Shown here piece after piece: positions 15,850 to 25,304 of a stretch of 64,000 nt of DNA (position 1 is its first letter; each line of letters begins with the position of its first letter). The stretch comes from Natrarchaeobaculum aegyptiacum (GTDB lineage: Archaea > Halobacteriota > Halobacteria > Halobacteriales > Natrialbaceae): contig NZ_CP019893.1 of the NCBI RefSeq assembly GCF_002156705.1, forward strand, positions 1,302,001 through 1,366,000, in the 5' to 3' direction. The translations under genes were made by a program, and so were the position numbers. The notes beneath the pieces are model-generated. The model saw nothing but the letters and a program-made list of their open reading frames with translations, was not told the origin of the DNA and ran no database searches.

Positions 15850-18174
15850 CTACCGCACCGACTCGAGCAGGAGGCGCTGTTCTTCGCGTTTGACCTCGTG
15901 CTGGACGTCGCGGACGGCGTCGATGTTCGCCGAAATCGAACTGATCCCCTCGTCGACGAGGAACTGGACCATTTCGGGCTTCGAGCCAGCCTGCCCACAG
16001 ATACTGGTGTCGACGTCGTGTTCGCGGCAGGTCTCGATGACGTCGCCGATCAGGGCCAGAACGGAGGGGTGGAGTTCGTCGAACCGATCGGCGACGTTCT
16101 CGTTGTTACGGTCGACCGCCAGCGTGTACTGGGTGAGGTCGTTCGTGCCGAAGGAGGCGAAGTCGATGCCCGCGGCGGCCATCCCCTCGACGGCCAGCGC
16201 GGAGGCGGGCGTCTCGATCATCACACCCCAGCGGCGCTTGTCGGGGTCGATCCCCGCTGCCTCGAGTTGCCGTTTCGCGGCGTAGACGTCCTCGGCGTCG
16301 TTGACCAGTGGGAACATGATCTCGACGTTGTCGTAGCCCATCTCGTAGAGGCGGCGGAACGCCTCGAGTTCGTACTGGAAGATCTCGGTGCGATCGAGCG
16401 AGCGCCGGATGCCACGGTAGCCGAGCATCGGGTTGTGCTCGTGGGGTTCGGCGTCGCCACCCTCGAGCTGACGGAATTCGTCCGTCGGGGCGTCGAGGGT
16501 GCGCACGCGAACCGGGCGCGGATAGAACTCGTCGGCCACGCTCCGGATGCCGTCGACGAGTTCCTTGGTATAGGCGTCGGGACCGTTCTCCTCGACGTAG
16601 CTCTCGGGGGTCTGGTTGAGCGAGAGGATCATGTGCTCGGTCCGGAGCAGCCCCACGCCGTCAGCACCAGTCGCGGCCGCGCGTTCTGCGGCTTCCGGGA
16701 TGGAGACGTTCACCTTGACCTTCGTCGCGGTCATCGGCTTGACCGGTGACTGCGGGCGAACCTCCTCGACGGGTTCGGTCTCCTCGTCCGGCTCGACTTC
16801 CTGACCCTCGAGCACGGAGCCCTTGTCGCCGTCGAGCGTGACGACCTGGTCGTCCTCGAGGACGGTCGTGGCGTTACCGGTGCCGACGATGGCGGGAACG
16901 CCGAGTTCCCGGGAGACGATGGCCGCGTGGCTGGTCATGCCGCCCTCGTCGGTGATGATCCCCGAGGCGCGTTTCATCGCCGGGACCATGTCGGGCATCG
17001 TCATCTCGGTGACGATGACGTCGCCTTCGGCGACTTTCGCCAGGTCGTCGAGCTTGGTGACGATCTTGGCCGGCCCGGAGACGACGCCGGGGCTCGAGCC
17101 GAGGCCGTCGACGAGGACGTTTCCGGAGGGCTGGCTGGTCGAGCCGGCGGTCGCGCCCACGGCACCACTGCCGTCGGTGACCCCGCTTGCAGCGTTGACA
17201 GTGTCGTCGACCGGGTCCGGCGCATCGGAGGACTCGTCGATCGTCGTGATCGGGCGGGACTGGAGCATGTAGACGTCGCCGTCGGCGATGGCCCACTCGA
17301 CGTCCTGTGGGGCGTCGTAGTGATCCTCGACGCGTTCGCCGAGCGCGACGAGCTGGTCGATCTCCTCGTCGCTGATGACCCGCGCGTCACGTTTGTCCTC
17401 GGGAACCGGCTTCTCGACGGTCTCGCCGGTCTCCTCGTCTTTGACGTGCATCACCTTCTTCTCGGCCACCGTCACGTCGAGGTCGCCGTCGTCACGCGGG
17501 ACGACGTAGTTGTCGGGCGAGACCGCCCCGGAGACGACGGCTTCACCGAGTCCCCACGCGGCCTCGATGATCATCGTCGCCTCGCCGGTCGAGGGGTGGC
17601 TGGTGAACATCACGCCGGATTTCTCGGCGTCGACCATCTGCTGGACGACGACGGCGATGTTGACCACGTCGTGTTCGAAGCCCTGCTCCTGGCGGTAGTA
17701 GATCGCTCGCTGGGTGAACAGCGAGGCCCAGCATTCTCGGACGCGGTCGAGCAGGTCTTCCTCGGTGACGTTGAGGAAGGTCTCCTGCTGGCCTGCGAAG
17801 GAGGCATCGGGCAGGTCCTCGGCGGTCGCCGAGGAGCGAACGGCGACGAACGCTTCGCCGTCGCCGACCTCGCGATAGGACTCGAGGATTTCCTCACGAA
17901 GGTCGTCGGGGAACGGCGTCTCGAGGATGAGTTCCTGTGCGCGGTCGGCGGCGTCGGCGAGCGCGGCCGAGTCGTCCGCGTCGACGTCGACGGCGTCGAA
18001 CAGGTCCTCGTCGATCTCGGCCGATTCGATGAACGACCGGTACGTGCCCGCGGTCACCACGAACCCCGGTGGGACTGGCAACCCCGCACCAGTAAGTTCG
18101 CCCAGGGAAGCACCTTTGCCGCCGACCGTCTCGAGGTCGTCGGCACCGATCTCGTCCAGCCAGAGTACAGCCAT
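15850..18174 (-). CDS. ppsA: Phosphoenolpyruvate synthase (PpsA)
   Basis: Converts pyruvate and ATP to phosphoenolpyruvate, AMP and phosphate for gluconeogenesis. The ~774-residue protein has the ATP-binding domain (LDEIGADDLETVGGKGASLGE, SSATAEDLPDASFAGQQ), the swivelling phosphohistidine domain (GGMTSHAAIVSRELG; catalytic His near residue 440) and the C-terminal pyruvate/PEP barrel (LLRTEHM, FGTNDLTQYTLAVDRNN, SICGQAGS). The ATG at 18174 starts at MAVLWLDEIG; upstream codons to 18303 are discarded. A TTTATTC box lies ~28 nt upstream. A flexible Gly/Ser/Ala linker before the His domain includes a small palindrome, ACGGCA-CCAC-TGCCGT (17159-17174). It complements the nearby glyoxylate genes. 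Confidence 0.96.
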   Translation of the reverse strand: MAVLWLDEIGADDLETVGGKGASLGELTGAGLPVPPGFVVTAGTYRSFIESAEIDEDLFDAVDVDADDSAALADAADRAQELILETPFPDDLREEILESYREVGDGEAFVAVRSSATAEDLPDASFAGQQETFLNVTEEDLLDRVRECWASLFTQRAIYYRQEQGFEHDVVNIAVVVQQMVDAEKSGVMFTSHPSTGEATMIIEAAWGLGEAVVSGAVSPDNYVVPRDDGDLDVTVAEKKVMHVKDEETGETVEKPVPEDKRDARVISDEEIDQLVALGERVEDHYDAPQDVEWAIADGDVYMLQSRPITTIDESSDAPDPVDDTVNAASGVTDGSGAVGATAGSTSQPSGNVLVDGLGSSPGVVSGPAKIVTKLDDLAKVAEGDVIVTEMTMPDMVPAMKRASGIITDEGGMTSHAAIVSRELGVPAIVGTGNATTVLEDDQVVTLDGDKGSVLEGQEVEPDEETEPVEEVRPQSPVKPMTATKVKVNVSIPEAAERAAATGADGVGLLRTEHMILSLNQTPESYVEENGPDAYTKELVDGIRSVADEFYPRPVRVRTLDAPTDEFRQLEGGDAEPHEHNPMLGYRGIRRSLDRTEIFQYELEAFRRLYEMGYDNVEIMFPLVNDAEDVYAAKRQLEAAGIDPDKRRWGVMIETPASALAVEGMAAAGIDFASFGTNDLTQYTLAVDRNNENVADRFDELHPSVLALIGDVIETCREHDVDTSICGQAGSKPEMVQFLVDEGISSISANIDAVRDVQHEVKREEQRLLLESVR

Positions 18175-18333
18175 CTCTATCTGCAGGGACAGGTGAGCGA
18201 ATAAAGAAGGTTGCGAACGACCGCCGTCAAACGGTACTCGAAGGTGAATGAGTCCTCGTACGGAATGCTGTGCCGGATAGCGCACAACCGCCCTGTGGAC
18301 CACGGGTACACTGGAGTGAGAAAGCAGAATAGG

Positions 18334-20235
18334 TCACTCCAGGTTCGGGTCGAACCAGACGACGGCGGCGAGCAGCGGGACGACGATCCACAGTGCGACG
18401 ATCGGGTAGACGGCGAACTGGTGGAGCGTCAGCGGGAGGTCGGCCGCGGCCGCCTGTGGTGGCGCGTCGCCGGTGACGACCTCCCCTAGCGCGACCCGGG
18501 AGATGCGTGGCACCGGCTCGAGCACGCTCGAGATGGTGACCATGTGCATCCCGTCTGCGATCACGTTGTAGAGGTTCAGCCGGGTGACGATCGTCGGGAG
18601 GCCGTCCCACGGAGCCGCGAGCGCGGCCTCGAGTATGGTCTCACGGTCGGCACTGGTGGTCCCGAGCGGGTTACCCGCGAGCGCGAACGGGACGAGCCAG
18701 ACGCCGACGCTCCCGACGACCGCCGACTTCCAGCCGCGGGCGACCGAGCCGACGAGGACGCCGAAGGCGACGAAGATGCCGACGCAGGCGACCGCAAAGA
18801 GGCTCGCGGCGACGTACGAGAGTCCGACCGGTGCCTGCTGGTGCCAGACCGCCAGTGCGATCGCGAGCGCCGGCAAGACGACGACGATCGAGGCCGCAGC
18901 CAGTCGACCGAGGAACGCCCCGAGAACGACGTCGTGGGGGCGATAGCCCGCCTCGAGCAGCCGATCGAACGAGCCGTCGCTGCGTCGTCTGAGAATCGAG
19001 GGGACCGTCACCGCGAGCCCGACGACGGGACCGAGCGCGAGGATGAGCGTCGAGAGAACGGTCACCGCGAGGACGTCACCGGACGCCTGCAGCGCCTCGA
19101 GCGTCGCGGAAACGTCTGTGAGCGTCGGATCCGTACCGAGGACGAGTTCGAGCGCCTCGAGTTCGTCGGCCGTGGCGACCTCGTCGAGGGACACCTCGGT
19201 CGCCTCGACGGCTTCGAGCCCCGTCTCGAGGGCGCTCGCGTAGAGACGCGAGGCGAGGAACGCGGCGATCCCCGTTATCCCGGCCGCGAAGACGGCGAGG
19301 ATCCAGAGTGAGGCACTCGAGAGCCCCGCCCGTGCCTGCCGAACCCCGAGTTGGAGCCAGGAGAGTCGGCCTGCCGGATCGGGCTCGGCGGTGCCGTCCT
19401 GATCGTGGCCGCGAACCAGTCCGCTGATACCGACCCCCAGTGTAGCCGGGAGTTCATCGTCGGTCGCGTACCGATAGAGGGCGGTCTTGACGACGCCCGA
19501 GGCGGTGAACGTGACGAAGATCGCGGTCGTGACGCTCCCGCCGAGGACGGCCAGTGCGAGCAGCGGGAGCACCGCCAGTCCCACCGAACCGACGAGGGCG
19601 TTGGCACCGGCGTACCACCAGAGGGCAACGAGGGCCGCGGCGGTGACGAACCCGCCCAGTACGAGCGTCGCGCCGAAGAACCGGAACCCGACCGCCGCGA
19701 TGGTCGCCGTCCCGAACTCGCGCTCTACGGCCTCGCGCAGCGATTCGAACGTCTCGCCGATGGAGTCGTCCTCGTCGGCGCAGGCGACCGCCGGATAGGC
19801 GAACATGCTCACGACCTCGATGCCGACGGCGACGACGCGCTCGAGTCCGGGAACGAATCGGACGAGCGCGCTCGCGTAGTAGACGAAGAAGCCGGCCGGG
19901 CCGAACGCCAGCGCGGCGATGGCGACGAGTCGGAGGCGCGCAGCGGCGACGCCAATCCCGGCGGCCAGCGGTGGCCGCCTGCCGTCGAACCGTTCGTTCA
20001 GTTCGTAACAGTACGCGACCATGAGGAAGGCAAAGAGAAACGGCATCCCGACGAGATAAGCGACGAGAACGATCGGCATGATCGGCGGGAAGAAGATGAT
20101 AAGCGCGAAGACGACGACCGGCGTCGTGAGTGCGAGCGCCGTTAATACCGTCGGGTAGAGCAACAGCTGTGGCGTCGAGGCGACGACGCGCAGGGTGTTC
20201 CACGCCAGCCTGAACTGGGTGCGGGCTCCCGTCAC
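18334..20235 (-). CDS. Fused DUF6159-like membrane domain and ABC-2-type permease
   Basis: A ~633-residue integral membrane protein with 11-13 hydrophobic segments. Residues 1 to ~290 resemble haloarchaeal DUF6159 proteins: FRLAWNTLR start, several TM helices and the terminal TALYRYAT motif. Residues ~310-633 resemble an ABC-2/ABC-permease subunit, with a long external acidic loop after the first TM, then RSDGSFDRLLEAGYRPHDVVLGAFLGRL before further TMs. No ATP-binding subunit is encoded nearby, so energisation is unknown. The GTG at 20235 is chosen because the hydrophobic family-like sequence begins right after it; the 110-codon upstream extension is polar and Arg-rich. The frame is open throughout, so the fusion is not a sequencing join visible here. 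Confidence 0.7.
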   Translation of the reverse strand: MTGARTQFRLAWNTLRVVASTPQLLLYPTVLTALALTTPVVVFALIIFFPPIMPIVLVAYLVGMPFLFAFLMVAYCYELNERFDGRRPPLAAGIGVAAARLRLVAIAALAFGPAGFFVYYASALVRFVPGLERVVAVGIEVVSMFAYPAVACADEDDSIGETFESLREAVEREFGTATIAAVGFRFFGATLVLGGFVTAAALVALWWYAGANALVGSVGLAVLPLLALAVLGGSVTTAIFVTFTASGVVKTALYRYATDDELPATLGVGISGLVRGHDQDGTAEPDPAGRLSWLQLGVRQARAGLSSASLWILAVFAAGITGIAAFLASRLYASALETGLEAVEATEVSLDEVATADELEALELVLGTDPTLTDVSATLEALQASGDVLAVTVLSTLILALGPVVGLAVTVPSILRRRSDGSFDRLLEAGYRPHDVVLGAFLGRLAAASIVVVLPALAIALAVWHQQAPVGLSYVAASLFAVACVGIFVAFGVLVGSVARGWKSAVVGSVGVWLVPFALAGNPLGTTSADRETILEAALAAPWDGLPTIVTRLNLYNVIADGMHMVTISSVLEPVPRISRVALGEVVTGDAPPQAAAADLPLTLHQFAVYPIVALWIVVPLLAAVVWFDPNLE

Positions 20236-20678
20236 GACTGGACCACCGGCCCGCGTCGGCCGCTCGTGCCGGGAGCAAGGATGTTTCGCCCGGTGGAAAC
20301 CGTCCCACTCGAGCCGACGCCCATCGGACTCGAAGATACCGGACTCGAGGGTTCCACGAGCAACGGGGTCACCCGCGATCGCCGACTCGAGGCATGGAGC
20401 GATACGGATCGGCTCGCTGGTCCGTTCCTGATTCGCTCGATTCGATACCGTCGTGTCGACAGTGACCAGTTCGGTTCGATCATGGATTCGCCGCCGTCGA
20501 GAGGCCCCTCCCTGCGCCGCGGAGATTCGTCTCGCGGTCGCCACACGCTGGCACCTGCGGGACACCCCCCGAACGGCAGTCGTGTCTGCTCGTTCACACG
20601 TCCACTATTTAATTATTTCTAAGGTGCTGGAGTTAGAACAACTCGTGGAGCCGACCAGATCAGTTGTGAGTGGCCGAC
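20236..20678. other. 443-bp region without a convincing gene
   Basis: This lies between the GTG of the fused permease gene and the stop of the PhzF-like gene. It contains an AT-rich stretch (ctatttaattatttctaag, 20606-20624) that could serve as the terminator of the PhzF-like gene or as a distant promoter for the permease gene. The minus-strand frame continuous with the permease is open back to 20565, but its composition (Arg/Ser-rich, no motif) argues against translation. No RNA gene was recognised. Confidence 0.5.
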
Positions 20679-21584
20679 TCAGACCTCGAGAATGTCGTCT
20701 TCGGCGGCCTCGGGGGCGAGCAGCGACCCGTCGAGAACGGTGACACCGCGGCCACCGACGCGAACGCGGGGGCCGACGCGCACGCGAACGACTCCCGGTC
20801 GATCGACGTAGTGGCCCTGCTCGAGGCGCAGTTCCTCGGGGAAATCGTCGTCGAACGCGCCGTAGTGGTCGAGGTAGGCACCGACCGCACCGCTCGCGGT
20901 TCCGGTCACGGGGTCCTCGTCGACCCCCGAACCGGGAGCAAAGGCCCGCCCGTGGAGCGTCGACTCGGCCTCGAGGGCGTCGAAGGAGAAGAGATAGACG
21001 CCGGCCGCGTCGAGGTCGTCGGTGAGCGACGCCACCGCCTGGAGGTCTGGCGCTGCGGAGCCGACGTCCGAGAGGTACGTGATCGGGACCATCAGCCACG
21101 GGAGGCCAGTCGAGGCGACCGCGGGCGGGAGGTCGGCGCTGACGCCCTCGAGCGCCGCGCGGTCGACGCCCAGCGCCTCGGCGAGGCGGTCGTAGCCGAC
21201 GTCGACTTCCCTGACCGTGGCGGCGTCCTGGGTCATCCAGACGGTGCCGTCGGTCTCGAGGTCGATCTCGAGGACGCCGACGTTCGTCTCGAGGGTCGTC
21301 GTTCCGGGTTCGAGACCCTCGTCGTGGAGGTGGGCGAACGTGCCGATGGTCGCGTGCCCGCAGAGGTCGACCTCCTGCGTGGGGGTGAAGTAGCGCACAC
21401 GGCGGTCGGCCTCGAGGCTCTCGGTGAGGAACGCGGTCTCGCTGACGGCCATCTCGGCGGCGATGGCCTGCATCTGGTCGTCGGTCAGGTCGTCGGCGTT
21501 CGGGACGACGCCCGCAGGGTTGCCCGAGAGAGGGTCGTCGGTGAACGCGTCGACCTGCAGGACCCGGATTGTGGAATCGGTCAT
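20679..21584 (-). CDS. PhzF family isomerase/epimerase
   Basis: A ~301-residue member of the PhzF/diaminopimelate-epimerase-fold family, usually cytoplasmic and homodimeric. The N-terminal FTDDPLSGNPAGVV motif (about residues 14-27), the catalytic Glu in AVSETAFL (about 46-50), the DLCGHATIGT motif (about 73-82) and the C-terminal GSGVDEDPVTGTASG motif are all present, so the active site looks intact. The natural substrate of non-phenazine members is generally unknown, and nothing nearby suggests phenazine synthesis. The ATG at 21584 gives the standard N-terminus (MTDSTIRVLQVDAF); ten upstream in-frame codons are ignored. Confidence 0.9.
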   Translation of the reverse strand: MTDSTIRVLQVDAFTDDPLSGNPAGVVPNADDLTDDQMQAIAAEMAVSETAFLTESLEADRRVRYFTPTQEVDLCGHATIGTFAHLHDEGLEPGTTTLETNVGVLEIDLETDGTVWMTQDAATVREVDVGYDRLAEALGVDRAALEGVSADLPPAVASTGLPWLMVPITYLSDVGSAAPDLQAVASLTDDLDAAGVYLFSFDALEAESTLHGRAFAPGSGVDEDPVTGTASGAVGAYLDHYGAFDDDFPEELRLEQGHYVDRPGVVRVRVGPRVRVGGRGVTVLDGSLLAPEAAEDDILEV

Positions 21585-21667
21585 ATCGAGTGGGTGAGCC
21601 AGCAGCGGTATCAATCCTCGGTCCTCGAGCCACGGTCACGGTCCGGGAGCAGCCGTCCCGCCCGCGA

Positions 21668-22252
21668 TCAGCCGTCGACCGCCGCCCGAATCTCCGCGGC
21701 TGGAGCGACTTTCTCGAGCGTCTCCGTCGAGCCGTCGGCCCGGCGAACGACGAGTGGCGACTCGGCGTGGACCGAGATGTCGTATCCGAACTCGTCGACG
21801 AGCGCGTCCACGAGCGCCTCGCTGGCCACGGCGAACCACCACTCGTAACCGTTCTCCGCGGCGTGGGCAGCGACGTCGGCTGGCTCGTCACCGTCCGTAA
21901 TCGCGAGCGAGACGATACTGGTGTCGGCCCCATCGTCCGCGAGGTCGTCCCAGACCGCCCCCAGTTCGTCCTCCTGACGCTGGCAGGTCGGACAGTAGCT
22001 GGCGAACGTGTGGACGACGACCGGCGGCTCGAGGTCGGCAATCGAAAACGACTCGCCGGTCGTGACGTCCTCGAGTGCGGTCTCGTCCCATGCGTCGACG
22101 GTTGCGTCCCCGCCATCCTCGGCGGAGGTCCCGTTCTCGGACACGCCACTGGACTCAGAATCCGACTCGAGGGTCCCCTCGAGACAGCCACCGAGTGCAG
22201 CCGTTCCGGCGACGGCCGCGAGAACCGATCGGCGTGCCTGACTGTCGAGCAT
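21668..22252 (-). CDS. TlpA-like thioredoxin-fold lipoprotein
   Basis: A 194-residue protein with a twin-arginine (R7 R8) signal and lipobox ending at Cys23 (AALGGC), so it is likely exported folded by Tat and lipid-anchored outside. An acidic, disordered spacer (about residues 30-58) precedes a TlpA/AhpC-type thioredoxin fold with the redox motif CPTC (C87/C90, in FASYCPTCQRQ). A cis-Pro-like segment (AESPLVV) follows near residue 168. It probably acts as a cell-surface disulfide reductase, possibly in cytochrome or copper-site maturation, by analogy to TlpA/ResA. No partner gene is adjacent. The divergent transducer gene starts 126 nt away. Confidence 0.86.
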   Translation of the reverse strand: MLDSQARRSVLAAVAGTAALGGCLEGTLESDSESSGVSENGTSAEDGGDATVDAWDETALEDVTTGESFSIADLEPPVVVHTFASYCPTCQRQEDELGAVWDDLADDGADTSIVSLAITDGDEPADVAAHAAENGYEWWFAVASEALVDALVDEFGYDISVHAESPLVVRRADGSTETLEKVAPAAEIRAAVDG

Positions 22253-22377
22253 GCCCTTCCAGACACCGGCCGGTCACCTAAAACGAGTGCCCGGCAACAC
22301 CCGGTATGGGCGTCGCGATCTGCCACTGGTCACGGGCGTCAGGCCGCGACCAGCCTCCGAAAACGGCAAGAACCATT

Positions 22378-23595
22378 ATGCCGGACGCCACGCCCGGATA
22401 CACTATGCAGCTCCAGGGGGACGAACAGGGGGAACTCGAGGAAGCGCTCGAGCACGTCGAGACGATCCGCCGACACATCGACGAGACCGACGAGTTGACG
22501 ACGGTCCAGCACGAGGCGATCGCCGACATCTACCGGGAAATCTCCGAACTGAGCGCCTCACTCGAGGAGGTCGCGGCCAGTTCCGAGGAAGTGGCGACTG
22601 CGGCGGAGAACGCCCGTGAGGCCGCCGAGCGAGGCAACGAGACCAGTCGTGCAGTCTGGCAAACGATGGCCGAAGTCGTCGACTCGGCCGGGCGACTGTC
22701 CGAGACTGCCGAGACCCTCGAAGCGCAGATGGACGAGATCGACGCGATCATCGAGATCATCGGGGACGTCGCCGACGAGACCAACCTGCTCGCACTGAAC
22801 GCCGCGATACAGGCTGCAAAGACGGGCAGTGACGGACAGGGGTTCGGCGTCATCGCGGACGAAGTCAAGTCGCTGGCGACCGAGACCAACGAGCACGCAG
22901 ACGCAATCTCCGACGAACTGACGGATCTCCAGCAGCAGGCAGACCAGACGAGCCGGGAAGCCCAGCAACTCGACCAGACCGTCCGCGAAGCGAGTGACGA
23001 ACTCGAGTCCGTCATCGATCGGTTCGACCAGATCACCGAGACCGTCGACGAGGCCGCGGTCGGGATCGGAGAGGTCGCGTCGGTCACGGACGATCAGGCC
23101 GAGACCGTCGAGGGTATCACCGACGGGATCGAGTCGATCGACCAGCGGTCGGAGCGAGTGACCGAGGAGATGACCCACGCAGGCGAGTTGATCGACCGAC
23201 AGACGACGATCGTCGACCACCTCATCTCCTACATACACAACCTCCCGGGAATGGCCTACCGGGTCGAAAACGAGGACGGCTGGCCCGTGATGTTCGCCTC
23301 CGACGGCACCGAACGACTCACCGGCTACACGCGGGAGGCGTTACTCTCCGGGGAAGTCTCTCTCGGTGACGATATCATTCACGACGACGACGCCGACGCC
23401 GTCTGGGAGGCCGTCCAGGAGGCACTGGACGACCGGGACACGTTCGACATCGCCTACCGGATCACGACCCGACGCGGGACGGTCGTGGCCGTCCGGGAGC
23501 GTGGACAGGGCGTCTACGACGACCAGGGGAACGTGATCGCCATCGAGGGCTTCATGTCCGAAGACAGCACTGACCGCGTCACGAAACTCTACTGA
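22378..23595 (+). CDS. Soluble methyl-accepting transducer with C-terminal PAS domain
   Basis: A ~405-residue cytoplasmic chemotaxis-type transducer with no membrane segment. The signalling core occupies about residues 40-290, with the conserved hairpin tip DVADETNLLALNAAIQAA and the GFGVIADEVKSLATET segment that contacts CheA/CheW. Heptad-rich coiled coils with candidate methylation Glu/Gln pairs flank it. A PAS domain (about 295-395; HNLPGMAYRVENEDG, GYTREALLSG, RITTRRGTVVAVRERG) sits after the core rather than before it. Starts at 22378 (MPDATPGY) or 22405 (MQLQGDEQ) are both possible. It could sense an internal ligand or redox state. No che genes are nearby. Confidence 0.87.
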   Translation: MPDATPGYTMQLQGDEQGELEEALEHVETIRRHIDETDELTTVQHEAIADIYREISELSASLEEVAASSEEVATAAENAREAAERGNETSRAVWQTMAEVVDSAGRLSETAETLEAQMDEIDAIIEIIGDVADETNLLALNAAIQAAKTGSDGQGFGVIADEVKSLATETNEHADAISDELTDLQQQADQTSREAQQLDQTVREASDELESVIDRFDQITETVDEAAVGIGEVASVTDDQAETVEGITDGIESIDQRSERVTEEMTHAGELIDRQTTIVDHLISYIHNLPGMAYRVENEDGWPVMFASDGTERLTGYTREALLSGEVSLGDDIIHDDDADAVWEAVQEALDDRDTFDIAYRITTRRGTVVAVRERGQGVYDDQGNVIAIEGFMSEDSTDRVTKLY

Positions 23596-23686
23596 GCGCG
23601 GCTGCATCCGGTCTGCTGTCCGTCAGTTCCGGCGCAACCGCGACCCGTCCTGCGGGTGCTCCGGCACATCGGTTCAGCAACCCGTA

Positions 23687-25129
23687 TCAGTCGTCACTCG
23701 AGGCCTCAGCGGCGTCCGTCGACGATTCGGAGTCCTCGAGGGACGGCAGCGACCCCGACTCGTGAGTGCCGACCGGCGGGAGGTTCACCTCTGCGGCGGG
23801 CGAGGACTCGAGGTCCGTGGTCGACTCGAGGTGTTCCATCTCACCGGCATCTCTGGCGTCCTGATCGATTCGCATGGAGCAGAACTCGACGCCGCACATC
23901 GAGCAGAAGCGGGCCTCCTTGTAGTTGTCCCCGGGAAGGGTCTGGTCGTGGTAGTCGCGGGCGCGCTCGGGGTCGAGCGCGAGGCGGAACTGCTCGCGCC
24001 AGTCGAAGTCGTAGCGGGCTTCCGAGAGGGCATCGTCCCAGTCGCGCGCGCCGGGCAGTTCGTTCGCGACGTCTCCCGCGTGGGCGGCAATTCGATACGC
24101 TGCGAGGCCGTCGCGGACGTCCTCGGCCTCGGGTAACCCGAGGTGTTCTTTGGGCGTGACGTAACAGAGCATCGCCGCCCCTGCCTGCGCGGCCATCGCC
24201 GCACCGATCGCACTCGTAATGTGGTCGTACCCCGGCGCGATATCGGTCACGAGCGGGCCCAGCACGTAGAACGGCGCGCCATCGCAGACCGCCTGCTGGC
24301 GCTCGACGTTCTCGGCGACTTTGTGCATCGGGACGTGGCCCGGTCCCTCGACCATCACCTGCACGTCGTACTCCCAGGCGCGACGGGTCAGTTCGCCCAG
24401 CGTGTCGAGTTCGGCGTACTGGGCCTCGTCGCAGGCGTCGGCGAGACTTCCCGGCCGGAGGCTGTCGCCGAGGCTGAACGTCACGTCGTGTTTGGCGAAG
24501 ATCTCACAGATGTCGTCGTACACCTGGAACAGCGGGTTCTGCTCGCCGTGGGCCTCCATCCACGAGGCCATGATCGACCCGCCACGGGAGACGATGCCCG
24601 TCGTCCGGCCGTCGGTCAGCGGCAGGTGCTCGGCGAGGATGCCCGCGTGGATCGTCATGTAGTCCACGCCCTGCTCGGCCTGCTTCTCGATTACCTCGAG
24701 CAGCAGGCCCGGGGTCAGGTCCTCGGGACTGCCTGCCCGCTTGACGGCCTCGTACAGCGGCACTGTGCCGATGGGAACCGGCGAGTGATCGAGGTGGGCC
24801 TCCCGGATCTCGTCGAGCTGGCCGCCAGTGCCGAGGTCCATCACGGTGTCGGCACCGTAGTGGACCGCGGTGTGCAGCTTTCGAAGTTCGGTCTCGAGGT
24901 CGCTCGTCGTCTCGCTGTTGCCGATGTTGGCGTTGACTTTCGTCGCGAACTCGCGGCCGATGATCGTCGGGTCGAGGGCGTCGTGGTGGCGGTTGGCCGG
25001 GATCACGGCCTGTCCCGTCGCGACCTGCTCACGGACGAACTCGGGGTCACGGTTCTCTCGCTCTGCGACGCGTTCTATCGCCTCGGTGATCGTTCCCTCG
25101 CGGGCGGCGGCTAACTGGGTTCGAGCCAT
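23687..25129 (-). CDS. thiC: Phosphomethylpyrimidine synthase (ThiC)
   Basis: Radical-SAM enzyme converting aminoimidazole ribotide to HMP phosphate for the pyrimidine half of thiamine. The 480-residue protein has NANIGNS, the [11 protein letters not shown] substrate region, [30 protein letters not shown] and the C-terminal Fe-S motif CSMCGVEFC (CxxCxxxxC) typical of ThiC, followed by a ~45-residue acidic, Ser-rich tail. The ATG at 25129 gives the usual N-terminus. The promoter at 25134-25162 has a good TATA box and a CTAG-containing motif next to the start, suggesting a DNA-binding regulator. Confidence 0.97.
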   Translation of the reverse strand: MARTQLAAAREGTITEAIERVAERENRDPEFVREQVATGQAVIPANRHHDALDPTIIGREFATKVNANIGNSETTSDLETELRKLHTAVHYGADTVMDLGTGGQLDEIREAHLDHSPVPIGTVPLYEAVKRAGSPEDLTPGLLLEVIEKQAEQGVDYMTIHAGILAEHLPLTDGRTTGIVSRGGSIMASWMEAHGEQNPLFQVYDDICEIFAKHDVTFSLGDSLRPGSLADACDEAQYAELDTLGELTRRAWEYDVQVMVEGPGHVPMHKVAENVERQQAVCDGAPFYVLGPLVTDIAPGYDHITSAIGAAMAAQAGAAMLCYVTPKEHLGLPEAEDVRDGLAAYRIAAHAGDVANELPGARDWDDALSEARYDFDWREQFRLALDPERARDYHDQTLPGDNYKEARFCSMCGVEFCSMRIDQDARDAGEMEHLESTTDLESSPAAEVNLPPVGTHESGSLPSLEDSESSTDAAEASSDD

Positions 25130-25133
25130 CGAT

Positions 25134-25162
25134 AACTAGGTTGTACTAGCCAGTTATAAATA
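25134..25162 (-). promoter_or_regulatory. thiC promoter with CTAG-containing motif
   Basis: On the minus strand TATTTATAA (25154-25162) lies ~27 nt before the thiC ATG. Between it and the ATG is GCTAGTACAACCTAGTT (25134-25150 on the plus strand AACTAGGTTGTACTAGC), with two CTAGs, within an imperfect palindrome AACTaGG...CCAGTT. A protein bound here would block initiation. The same motif, with one extra base, occurs upstream of aceA. Confidence 0.5.
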
Positions 25163-25304
25163 CGTATCCCACGGGAATTTCGTGGTTTCTGCCAGCGGAC
25201 TCGCTGGATATGGAGTCCGACCCGCAACCGTGCGTGACGGTGACGACGGCGTTTCCGCCCACTTATGGGGGTGCCACACCCTCACTCGAGTAGGTGGCCA
25301 CCAG

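Noticed and set aside
17159-17174. Small palindrome in the ppsA linker as a third in-frame element
   Set aside because: Only 6+4+6 and in a Gly/Ser/Ala-rich linker where such symmetry may arise by chance; noted but not claimed.
20236-20565. N-terminal extension of the fused permease to an upstream start
   Set aside because: The 110 extra codons are Arg/Ser-rich, lack membrane character, and the family-like sequence begins immediately after the GTG at 20235.
25130-25304. TPP riboswitch upstream of thiC
   Set aside because: The TATA box lies only ~27 nt from the thiC start, leaving no room for a thi-box leader, and no conserved CUGAGA-type core was seen.
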